Origin: Bacteroidota bacterium
Lineage (GTDB): Bacteria; Bacteroidota; Bacteroidia; M30B66
DNA: 40,674 nt
Direction of reading: 5' to 3'
Assembly (NCBI GenBank): GCA_947460255.1
Contig: CANHIS010000023.1
Coordinates: forward strand, 1-40,674
Below are positions 7,376-15,976 of this stretch, in pieces. Position 1 is the first letter of the stretch. The number at the start of each line of letters is the position of its first letter. Below the pieces are notes generated by a model. The model did no database searches. It was not told where the DNA came from and saw nothing but the letters and a program-made list of their open reading frames with translations. The translations under genes and the position numbers were made by a program.

Positions 7376-8335
7376 ATGCGCATTACCGCTTCCGTAGCTT
7401 CAGTTCAATCAGATTCCCTGCCGGGGATAGTAAAGCAGCTCGATCATGCTGGTGTAAACGCATACCACCTCGACAGCATCGAAAGCGAAGAGATCTTCCA
7501 TTTTGCATCCCATCTTCGTCAGTTTACTGATAAACCTTTTGATCTTCATCTAATCACCGAAACACCAGAAAAATACTGGGATTTAATTCGACAATCTGGG
7601 ATTCCAGAAATCCATCTACAACTCGAAAACCTCAAAAAACCACTCTTTATTCCTGACGATTTGAAAGGAAAAGTGGGATTGGCTGTTTTGGCTTCCACAA
7701 ATCCTAAGTTGGTTTCAGTTTACCGAAAAGAAGCTGCATCCATCCTATTGATGCTCACAACACCAGGAAAAAGCGGTGGAAAATTCAAGCCTGAACATTT
7801 TGCGAACATCATCCGCTACCGTGAGATGTATCCAGAAATCCCAATGACAGTGGATGGCGGCGTTAACCATGAAGTGGCTTCCGTCTTAAGGCTCATGGGA
7901 ATTCGTACCATCGTTTCTGGCTCCTACCTTTTCAGCAACGAAACGATTCAACAATCGGTCGATTTACTTCATCATCACGAAGAAACAAATTGGACGATCC
8001 AAGACGTGATGGCACGTGGAACCGAAATCTTCACCGTTTCCGAAAAGTCGTTTGGCGTGAATGCGCTTTCTTGGTGGATTAATTCTGCTGGACAAGTCAA
8101 CGATATTAGCCGTTTGCCTGATTGGCAATTTAACCTCGATCAGATCAGTACATTTGCTGAACTCAGTGGCGATGCTCTTTTTGTAGATGAATTGCTCAAA
8201 ATCAGCACCTTGAAAAAAACAATTGCTTCCATGACTCAAGTTCCTCGCTATGTTTTCGCAGTGAATGAACAATTGAAAATCACTGGAAGTTTCTTCATTC
8301 AAATTCCAGAACATGATCTTACATCTTCAAAATAA
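7376..8335 (+). CDS. Ribulose-phosphate 3-epimerase-like protein with extra C-terminal domain
   Basis: Residues 1-195 read as a ribulose-phosphate epimerase-type TIM barrel. The four metal ligands of that family have counterparts: H-L-D (His31, Asp33), D-L-H-L (His58) and T-V-D-G-G-V-N (Asp160), followed by V-S-G-S-Y-L-F. The substrate loop normally reading M-D-G-H-F-V-P-N is replaced by an unrelated S-I-E-S-E-E-I segment, and the usual N-P-G-F-G-G-Q is T-P-G-K-S-G-G-K. Residues 200-319 are an added domain, possibly a decayed CBS pair (D-V-M-A-R-G-T near its start, V-F-A-V-N-E-Q-L-K-I-T-G-S near its end). The gene overlaps DAHP synthase by 23 bp. An altered substrate is likely, and a regulatory role is possible. 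The fold call is firm and the function is not. Confidence 0.72.
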   Translation: MRITASVASVQSDSLPGIVKQLDHAGVNAYHLDSIESEEIFHFASHLRQFTDKPFDLHLITETPEKYWDLIRQSGIPEIHLQLENLKKPLFIPDDLKGKVGLAVLASTNPKLVSVYRKEAASILLMLTTPGKSGGKFKPEHFANIIRYREMYPEIPMTVDGGVNHEVASVLRLMGIRTIVSGSYLFSNETIQQSVDLLHHHEETNWTIQDVMARGTEIFTVSEKSFGVNALSWWINSAGQVNDISRLPDWQFNLDQISTFAELSGDALFVDELLKISTLKKTIASMTQVPRYVFAVNEQLKITGSFFIQIPEHDLTSSK

Positions 8336-9311
8336 CCTTTCCGACGACCAAATTCAACAGCTTGCAGCAGTCCACAAAGCAGCATGGTTCAAGCAATTCG
8401 ATGAATTGGTTTTCGTTTTACCAGCATCGGTGAAACAAGTGCCAGATTCAATCAGTCAATACGTTACAGGTTCTTGGGCTACTGATACCGATATCCAACT
8501 TGCTTCTCGAACGTACAGAAATGAAGTACGTAAAGTGTCTTGGGGTTCAACTGTGATCGGTGGAAAATCCGGAAATACCGTTCTTATTGCAGGTCCATGT
8601 TCTGCCGAATCTACCGAACAACTCGAACAATCTGCACAGCTCCTCACTGAACTCGGAATTAAAAATATCCGCGCAGGCGCTTTTAAACCACGTACTTCTC
8701 CTTATACATTTCAAGGTCTAGGCCTAGAAGGTTTGAAAATGCTTGCAGATGTTCGTGCAAAATACGGTCTCACTGTAGTTACTGAAGTGCGCGACGCCAC
8801 GCATGTTGAAGATGTGATCGAGTATGCCGATGTGATCCAAATTGGTGCAAAATCGATGTACGACCATGGTTTGCTAAAACGCTGCGGAAAAACGCAGAAA
8901 CCTGTGCTTCTTAAACGTGGATTTGGTTCAACTTTACAAGAATTCGTTCAGTGCGCAGAATTCATCCTATCTGGTGGAAACCCAAATGTGATCCTTTGTG
9001 AACGCGGAATCCGCACGTTCGAGACCAAAACACGCTTCACACTTGATCTTTGTGGCGCAGCTTACCTGAAAGAATACACCAACTTGCCTGTAATTCTCGA
9101 TCCTAGTCATGCCATGGGCTACGCTTACGGTGTGCCTGACCTAGCGCGTGCTTGCACTGCCATGGGCGTTGATGGCTTACTCGTTGAGGTGCATCCAACT
9201 CCAGTGAAAGCATTGTCCGATGCATCACAACAGCTTGATCACGACCAATTCCGCGCTTTAGTGAAAACTTTGCATCCAATTGCTGCTGCAGTAGGGCGCC
9301 AAATCATATAA
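8313..9311 (+). CDS. aroF: 3-deoxy-7-phosphoheptulonate (DAHP) synthase, class I-beta
   Basis: Condenses phosphoenolpyruvate with erythrose 4-phosphate, the first step of the shikimate pathway. The 332-residue protein has an N-terminal domain of about 85 residues resembling the ferredoxin-like regulatory domain of I-beta enzymes. The catalytic barrel then shows A-G-P-C-S-A-E-S (metal Cys96), K-P-R-T-S-P (125-130), L-L-K-R-G (Lys201), C-E-R-G-I-R-T-F-E, D-P-S-H (His266) and V-E-V-H-P (Glu292). K-P-R-T marks DAHP synthase; KDO-8-phosphate synthase has K-x-N-R-S-S there. No chorismate mutase domain is fused, unlike many Bacteroidota versions. It starts inside the end of the epimerase-like gene and is followed after 4 bp by a phosphatase gene. 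Confidence 0.95.
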   Translation: MILHLQNNLSDDQIQQLAAVHKAAWFKQFDELVFVLPASVKQVPDSISQYVTGSWATDTDIQLASRTYRNEVRKVSWGSTVIGGKSGNTVLIAGPCSAESTEQLEQSAQLLTELGIKNIRAGAFKPRTSPYTFQGLGLEGLKMLADVRAKYGLTVVTEVRDATHVEDVIEYADVIQIGAKSMYDHGLLKRCGKTQKPVLLKRGFGSTLQEFVQCAEFILSGGNPNVILCERGIRTFETKTRFTLDLCGAAYLKEYTNLPVILDPSHAMGYAYGVPDLARACTAMGVDGLLVEVHPTPVKALSDASQQLDHDQFRALVKTLHPIAAAVGRQII

Positions 9312-9315
9312 CCCC

Positions 9316-9987
9316 ATGCATTTCTACGAGAATCTTAGGTTTTTAATGAACGATCTGGCAAGTTTTCCAGATCAGGATCACTTGAATTCCATTGCGAAAG
9401 GTGGTCCATTTACAGCCGAAGATCTCGCTGCAATATCCAGAATCTCCGGCATCCCAATCGGGAAACTTTTTGATTCCAATTTGGATGATCTGCACAAACG
9501 ACCACAAAATCTGAAGTTGATCATTTTCGACGTCGATGGCGTGATGACTGATGCCGGTATGTATTACACCGAAAGTGGCGATGAAATGAAAAAGTTCAAT
9601 GCCCGCGACGGACTAGCCATTCGTGCTCTTCGAAATGCAGGATACGAAACTGGCATCATCAGCCACGGAATCAATATCAACCTTATCCAAAAACGCGCTA
9701 CTTTACTCAATATAGCACGTGTTTACGCAGGAAATCGTCCTAAGAATGAAGTCCTTGCAGAATGGTGCACCGAACTAGGTATTTCATTCGATCAAACAGC
9801 CTTCATTGGCGATGATGTAAACGATTTGCCCATCATTCGCATTGTTGGTTTTAGCGCCTGTCCGGCGGATGCGCTGGATGCCGTTAAAGCTGAAGCGGAT
9901 GTAATTCTGTCTAAATCCGGAGGCCAAGGTTGCATTCGCGAATGGGCCGACAGATTCTTACTTGATCGTCCACTGGGCGAAGATTAA
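9316..9987 (+). CDS. kdsC: KdsC-like HAD phosphatase with N-terminal extension
   Basis: Residues 65-220 are a capless HAD phosphatase of the KdsC type. The nucleophile motif is F-D-V-D-G-V-M-T-D (Asp72, Asp74), the loop-3 lysine is in R-P-K-N-E-V-L (Lys143), and the last metal motif is I-G-D-D-V-N-D (165-170). KdsC removes phosphate from KDO 8-phosphate for lipid A-core synthesis. At 223 residues it exceeds the usual 170-190 because of about 62 extra N-terminal residues. These resemble the last helices of an XRE-type helix-turn-helix domain (A-E-D-L-A-A-I-S-R-I-S-G-I-P-I-G-K-L-F). Position next to DAHP synthase leaves open a different sugar-acid phosphate substrate. Confidence 0.82.
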   Translation: MHFYENLRFLMNDLASFPDQDHLNSIAKGGPFTAEDLAAISRISGIPIGKLFDSNLDDLHKRPQNLKLIIFDVDGVMTDAGMYYTESGDEMKKFNARDGLAIRALRNAGYETGIISHGININLIQKRATLLNIARVYAGNRPKNEVLAEWCTELGISFDQTAFIGDDVNDLPIIRIVGFSACPADALDAVKAEADVILSKSGGQGCIREWADRFLLDRPLGED

Positions 9988-9993
9988 CCAACC

Positions 9994-11031
9994 ATGATGA
10001 AACTACAAAACGATATCGTATTGCGCGCCGCGAAAGGCGAACTTACCGAAAGAAGTCCAATTTGGCTGATGCGTCAAGCAGGCCGAATCTTGCCTGAATA
10101 CCGAGAAGTACGTTCAAAGTTATCAGGCTTTATTGAACTGGTCGAAACACCAGAATTTGCAGCGGAAGTAACCATTCAGCCTGTTGATTTATTGGACGTA
10201 GATGCTGCCATTATCTTTTCCGACATTTTGGTTATTCCACAAGCCATGGGATGCGCCTACCAAATGATCGAAAGCAAAGGTCCATTTTTCCCTCAAACAG
10301 TGCGCAATGAAGCAGAATTGAAAGGGATTCACGTAGCCGATCCTTATACCGATCTGAAGTTTGTAACCGATGCCATTCGCCTCACCAAAAAGAATCTTAA
10401 TGGTCGTGTTCCATTGATTGGTTTTGCAGGTGCTCCATGGACCATCTTCGCTTACATGACCGAAGGTTCAGGTTCGAAAACATTCTCCGTTGCTAGAAAA
10501 ATTCTTTACACCGATCCAGCTTTTTCTCACAAGCTGCTCGACATGATTGCAGACTCGACAATTGCTTATCTCAAAGCACAAATCGAAGCTGGTGCAGACA
10601 TGGTACAATTGTTCGATTCATGGGCTGGAATCTTAGGACCAGACCAATACCGTGAGTTCTCTTTACGTTACATTAGAAAGATTTGCGAAGCGATTACAGA
10701 AGTTCCAGTTACTGTTTTTGCAAAAGGTGCTTTCTATGCAATTCCTGAAATGGCCGATCTTCCTTGCAGAACGATTGGTTTAGATTGGCATACCGATATC
10801 CGCCAAGCACGCGAACAAATTGGTGCATCAAAAACGCTCCAAGGAAATGCTGATCCATGTTTGTTATATGCAGATGAGGAAACAATTTCTGCAGGTGTAA
10901 AATCGATGTTGTCAGCGTTTTCAGGTACTCCGCATATCGCGAACCTCGGCCATGGCTTGTATCCAGATACAAATCCAGACCACGTGCGCCATTTCATTAG
11001 AGAAGTAAAAGCATTCAAACATGCTAAATAA
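9994..11031 (+). CDS. hemE: Uroporphyrinogen decarboxylase
   Basis: Decarboxylates the four acetate side chains of uroporphyrinogen III to give coproporphyrinogen III in haem synthesis. The 345-residue length is typical. Signatures are W-L-M-R-Q-A-G-R at 24-31, F-S-D-I-L-V-I-P with the catalytic aspartate (Asp77), G-F-A-G-A-P-W-T, and N-L-G-H-G near the C-terminus. It starts 6 bp after the phosphatase gene and is the last member of the operon. An ATG-ATG doublet at 9994 and 9997 leaves one codon of ambiguity in the start. A short hairpin followed by T residues lies 16 bp downstream. Confidence 0.97.
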   Translation: MMKLQNDIVLRAAKGELTERSPIWLMRQAGRILPEYREVRSKLSGFIELVETPEFAAEVTIQPVDLLDVDAAIIFSDILVIPQAMGCAYQMIESKGPFFPQTVRNEAELKGIHVADPYTDLKFVTDAIRLTKKNLNGRVPLIGFAGAPWTIFAYMTEGSGSKTFSVARKILYTDPAFSHKLLDMIADSTIAYLKAQIEAGADMVQLFDSWAGILGPDQYREFSLRYIRKICEAITEVPVTVFAKGAFYAIPEMADLPCRTIGLDWHTDIRQAREQIGASKTLQGNADPCLLYADEETISAGVKSMLSAFSGTPHIANLGHGLYPDTNPDHVRHFIREVKAFKHAK

Positions 11032-11046
11032 GGTGTTGGAACGTTT

Positions 11047-11074
11047 CTGAAAGGATGCCTTTCGGCTGATTTTT
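11047..11074 (+). terminator. Candidate terminator after hemE
   Basis: CTGAAAGG (11047-11054) pairs with CCTTTCGG (11058-11065) around the loop ATG, with one G-T pair, and a short T-run begins at 11070. The stem is short and the T-run starts four bases late, so this is a modest candidate. Confidence 0.4.
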
Positions 11075-11078
11075 CCAT

Positions 11079-11086
11079 TATTTTTG
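11079..11086 (+). promoter_or_regulatory. Candidate -7 promoter box for the glycosyltransferase gene
   Basis: TATTTTTG matches TAnnTTTG. It overlaps a GTG at 11086 that would otherwise be the longest possible start, so translation is expected to begin downstream, at TTG 11107. Confidence 0.45.
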
Positions 11087-11106
11087 TGACCTCAAACGCT
11101 ACAGTT

Positions 11107-11859
11107 TTGTCCGACAGTTTAGTAATTATCCCAACATACAACGAAAAGGAGAACATCGAGAAGATGATTCGAAAGGTGTTCTCCTTGCCCAAGCTTTTTC
11201 ATGTTTTAATCATTGATGATGGCTCTCCTGATGGCACAGCGGCAATTGTGAAATCTTTGATGCCTGAATTCCTTGGAAAGCTTCACATGGAGGAACGAAA
11301 GGGAAAGTTGGGATTGGGAACTGCTTACATCCATGGATTCAAGTGGGCTTTGGCAAGAGATTACCAGTTCATTTTCGAAATGGATTGCGACTTTTCACAC
11401 AATCCCGACGACCTTGAAAGGCTTTACAATGCATGTTCCTCCGAAGGTGCAGATTTAGCAGTTGGTTCAAGGTACATTACAGGCGTGAATGTCGTGAATT
11501 GGCCTATGAAGCGCGTCTTGATGTCATATTATGCATCTGCTTACGTGAGAAGAATAACTGGAATGAGTATTCGCGACACCACCGCAGGGTTTAAATGTTA
11601 CCGCAGACTTGTGTTAGAAACACTCGAACTCGACAAGATTAAGTTCATGGGATATGCGTTTCAAATTGAAATGAAGTTTACTGCTTGGAAATGTGGATTT
11701 AATATAGTGGAAGTGCCAATTATCTTTTATGATAGAACCGACGGGCATTCTAAGATGTCGGGCAAGATTTTTCGTGAAGCTGTCATTGGAGTAATTGAGA
11801 TGAAAATTAAAAGTTGGTTTAGAAAGTATCCACAGGTTAAAGACAAGCGTGCAGCCTGA
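11107..11859 (+). CDS. Polyprenol-phosphate mannosyltransferase-type GT2 enzyme
   Basis: A family 2 glycosyltransferase of about 250 residues resembling dolichol/polyprenol-phosphate mannose synthases. Motifs are V-I-I-P-T-Y-N-E-K-E-N at the N-terminus, I-D-D-G-S-P-D-G-T, and the metal-binding E-M-D-C-D-F-S-H. The acceptor-region motifs are D-T-T-A-G-F-K-C-Y and D-R-T-D-G-H-S-K-M-S. It would transfer a sugar from a nucleotide donor to a lipid phosphate on the cytoplasmic side of the membrane. There is no C-terminal membrane anchor. I prefer the TTG start at 11107 (S-D-S-L-V-I-I-P follows) because no ATG lies upstream in frame and the GTG at 11086 is inside the promoter box. The sugar and lipid are not determined. 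Confidence 0.85.
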   Translation: MSDSLVIIPTYNEKENIEKMIRKVFSLPKLFHVLIIDDGSPDGTAAIVKSLMPEFLGKLHMEERKGKLGLGTAYIHGFKWALARDYQFIFEMDCDFSHNPDDLERLYNACSSEGADLAVGSRYITGVNVVNWPMKRVLMSYYASAYVRRITGMSIRDTTAGFKCYRRLVLETLELDKIKFMGYAFQIEMKFTAWKCGFNIVEVPIIFYDRTDGHSKMSGKIFREAVIGVIEMKIKSWFRKYPQVKDKRAA

Positions 11860-11899
11860 TTAAGCACTTCTCAACAATCTAAGTTTGCCTCAAAATTGA

Positions 11900-13618
<1,719 letters not shown>

Positions 13619-13640
13619 TTTTATTAGTTATCGCATAAAT

Positions 13641-13680
13641 AAAAAAGCCCTGGAAGACCTAAGTTTTCCGGGGCTTTTTT
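13641..13680. terminator. Bidirectional terminator between pyrG and pckA
   Basis: AAAAAAGCCC (13641-13650) pairs with GGGCTTTTTT (13671-13680), and TGGAA pairs with TTCCG inside that, giving a 15-bp stem with one G-T pair and a 10-nt loop. Both arms carry A/T runs, so it can stop transcription from both convergent genes. Confidence 0.9.
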
Positions 13681-13690
13681 ATTTGTTTAT

Positions 13691-15307
13691 TTACAATTGT
13701 GCAGCTCCAATTTTAGGAGAGGCAGCCTTGATTTCATCATTTGCGAAATCAGCATACTGTTCAAAATTCTTAACGAATTTTTCAGCAAGCTCAGAAGCCT
13801 TTTGGTCAAACATTTCTTTGTCTGGCCAAGCATTGCGAGGAAATAAAAGTTCCGCCGGTACGTCTGGGCAACTTACTGGGGTATTCAAACCGAAAAATGG
13901 AGTTTGGATGTAATCGACGTGATCCAAATCACCATTTAAAGCTGCAGTGATCAAAGATCGCGTGTATTTAAGCTTAATTCTATTTCCAATTCCGTATGGA
14001 CCACCACACCAGCCAGTATTTACCAACCAAACATTAACCTTGGTTTCTTTCAATTTTTTACCAAGAAGTTCAGCGTAACGAGTAGGGTGGAGTGGGAGAA
14101 ACGCTTTTCCAAAACATGCTGAGAATGTAACTTGTGGTTCGGTAACACCTACTTCAGTTCCCGCAACTTTAGCGGTATATCCCGAAATGAAGTGATACAT
14201 TGCTTGTTCGGTGGTTAATCGAGAAATTGGCGGAAGAACACCGAATGCATCAGCAGTTAAAAAGAATATGTTCTTAGGTACATCTCCTACAGACGGTTCC
14301 ATGATATTATCGATCAAATAGATCGGATATGCAACGCGGGTATTTTCTGTTTTTGCAACATTGGTATAATCTATCGTGCGAGTTCCTTCTAGATAGTTTG
14401 TATTTTCAACAAGAGCTCCAAAACGAATCGCATCGAAAATTTGAGGTTCTTTTTCTTTCGACAGATCGATACATTTTGCATAGCAACCACCTTCGAAATT
14501 AAACACCGAATTAGCCGACCAACCGTGTTCGTCATCGCCAATCAGTTTGCGGTCTGGATCAGCAGAAAGGGTAGTTTTTCCTGTTCCGCTTAGTCCGAAG
14601 AAAACGGCTGTATCATTGTCCATTCCAACATTTGCTGAACAGTGCATTGAAAGCACTCCTTTTTCGTGTGGAAGAACGTAGTTTAATACGGAGAAAATAC
14701 CTTTTTTAATTTCGCCAGTGTAACCACTGCCTCCAATGAGGATGATTTTTTTAGTAAAATTTATAATAGAGAAATTGTGCTGTCTAGTTCCATCAATAGC
14801 AGGATTTGCTTTAAATCCTGGAGCATTCACGATATGCCATTCAGGAACAAATTCTTGAAGCTCTTCTGCAGTTGGGCGTAGAAAAAGGTTGTGTGCGAAA
14901 AGATTAGACCAAGAATACTCGTTGATAACACGAATATTCAGTCGATACATTGGGTCTGCACATGCGTAGCTGTCTCTAACAAAAACTTCGCTTCCACTCA
15001 GGTAAGCACAAACACGATTATAAAGTTTATCGAAGGATTCAGATTCGAAACGATTGTTTACATCTCCCCACCAAACAGAATCTTTGGTATTTTCATCGTA
15101 AACTACAAATTTGTCTTTGGGCGAACGACCTGTAAATTCTCCAGTGTCTATAGCTAAAGCTCCTGTGTCTGTTAGCGTGCCTTCTCCATTTTGGAGAGTT
15201 TCTTCGACAAGCTCTGATGGGCTAAGATTCCAGTGAGCAATGCCGATTTCAGCAAGTCCGATTTCAGCTAGTGTATCGTGATTGCCTTTTATGCCTGTAA
15301 ATTGCAT
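13691..15307 (-). CDS. pckA: Phosphoenolpyruvate carboxykinase (ATP)
   Basis: Converts oxaloacetate and ATP to phosphoenolpyruvate, CO2 and ADP, the entry step of gluconeogenesis; in many anaerobes it runs in the fixing direction. The 538-residue protein has F-T-G-R-S-P-K-D-K-F, G-G-S-G-Y-T-G-E-I-K-K-G, M-H-C-S-A-N and the kinase-1a loop G-L-S-G-T-G-K-T-T-L at 238-247, followed by D-D-E-H-G-W. It is a single-gene unit with its own promoter box and a perfect 16-bp palindrome upstream, which suggests dedicated regulation, and it shares its terminator with pyrG. Confidence 0.97.
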   Translation of the reverse strand: MQFTGIKGNHDTLAEIGLAEIGIAHWNLSPSELVEETLQNGEGTLTDTGALAIDTGEFTGRSPKDKFVVYDENTKDSVWWGDVNNRFESESFDKLYNRVCAYLSGSEVFVRDSYACADPMYRLNIRVINEYSWSNLFAHNLFLRPTAEELQEFVPEWHIVNAPGFKANPAIDGTRQHNFSIINFTKKIILIGGSGYTGEIKKGIFSVLNYVLPHEKGVLSMHCSANVGMDNDTAVFFGLSGTGKTTLSADPDRKLIGDDEHGWSANSVFNFEGGCYAKCIDLSKEKEPQIFDAIRFGALVENTNYLEGTRTIDYTNVAKTENTRVAYPIYLIDNIMEPSVGDVPKNIFFLTADAFGVLPPISRLTTEQAMYHFISGYTAKVAGTEVGVTEPQVTFSACFGKAFLPLHPTRYAELLGKKLKETKVNVWLVNTGWCGGPYGIGNRIKLKYTRSLITAALNGDLDHVDYIQTPFFGLNTPVSCPDVPAELLFPRNAWPDKEMFDQKASELAEKFVKNFEQYADFANDEIKAASPKIGAAQL

Positions 15308-15344
15308 AGAGAAGATTAATTAGGAAATGTTGATTTTGGAACAA

Positions 15345-15352
15345 CAAAATTA
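15345..15352 (-). promoter_or_regulatory. Candidate -7 promoter box for pckA
   Basis: The minus strand reads TAATTTTG, an exact TAnnTTTG, 37 bp before the pckA ATG. No TTTG is found at the expected -33 spacing, which would fit a promoter that depends on an activator. Confidence 0.5.
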
Positions 15353-15379
15353 ACATAACCCAACAAATTGACACTCATT

Positions 15380-15395
15380 TAATATTCGAATATTA
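15380..15395. promoter_or_regulatory. Perfect 16-bp palindrome upstream of the pckA promoter
   Basis: TAATATTCGAATATTA is identical to its reverse complement. It lies 27 bp upstream of the pckA -7 box, near or just beyond the expected -33 region, as an activator or repressor operator would. AT-richness raises the chance of a random palindrome, but 16 perfect bases around a central CG is notable. Confidence 0.4.
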
Positions 15396-15439
15396 CTAAG
15401 AATGCATCATTATTTTATCAACCATTCTTTATGATTCGT

Positions 15440-15976
15440 CTATCGCTTTCGCTTACATTCTCCGTTTAGCTTGAAATGCACCATTTTACAATCCTTTATT
15501 CTAGCTTTAGCGTCATCAATAAATTGATAAACCTCGCTTTTTCCTAGCTCAACAAAGGAAATGCAATAGTCTAATTCTCCCTCGCGTCCCCAGGGAATTC
15601 TTTCGTAAGTAATCAATTTGCTACTACTTGTTTTATAGGCTGAAATGAAATTATCGAAAGCTTGAGCTGTTTTTGTGTCGATCCCTGCACCTATACTGTA
15701 AAATGAAACCAACAATTTAGTTATTGATTCATTGTTTGAAGAGGCTTCAATTTCTGACTTTGGCTTTTCGATAATTTCTCTTGATTCGATTGCTTGATTA
15801 GATGCGTTTTCTTGAAGTGGTTCAACTGTTTTAGTTGGCACTTCAAGAACTTTAACATCTGTTGAGTTTTGAGTCAAAGGAGCTTGTTTGTTTTTACAAC
15901 TGAACAAAAGGATCAGTCCAATTAAAATACTTGAAAATGAAACAAGTGAAATTTTAAATTGAGAATTCTTCATCAT
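15440..15976 (-). CDS. Predicted lipoprotein of unknown function
   Basis: A 178-residue protein with a lipoprotein signal peptide: a basic N-terminus, a hydrophobic stretch and the lipobox L-F-S-C, making Cys27 the lipidated residue. Residues 30-80 are low-complexity, rich in T, E, S and K, and probably a tether. Residues 85-178 form a small domain with two cysteines (in D-Y-C-I-S-F and K-D-C-K-M) and a third near the end (G-E-C-K-R-K-R). I do not recognise that domain. The ATG overlaps the stop of the M32 carboxypeptidase (ATGA), so it is the last gene of that operon, although no functional link is evident. Confidence 0.8.
   Translation of the reverse strand: MMKNSQFKISLVSFSSILIGLILLFSCKNKQAPLTQNSTDVKVLEVPTKTVEPLQENASNQAIESREIIEKPKSEIEASSNNESITKLLVSFYSIGAGIDTKTAQAFDNFISAYKTSSSKLITYERIPWGREGELDYCISFVELGKSEVYQFIDDAKARIKDCKMVHFKLNGECKRKR

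Noticed and set aside
8313-9311. Reading the DAHP synthase as KDO-8-phosphate synthase, which with KdsC would make a KDO operon
   Set aside because: The protein has K-P-R-T-S-P and the DAHP-type E-R-G-I-R-T-F and D-P-S-H motifs, not the K-x-N-R-S-S of KdsA. The KDO reading therefore does not hold for this enzyme.
11086-11106. GTG at 11086 as the glycosyltransferase start
   Set aside because: It overlaps the TATTTTTG promoter box; the downstream TTG gives the normal N-terminus.
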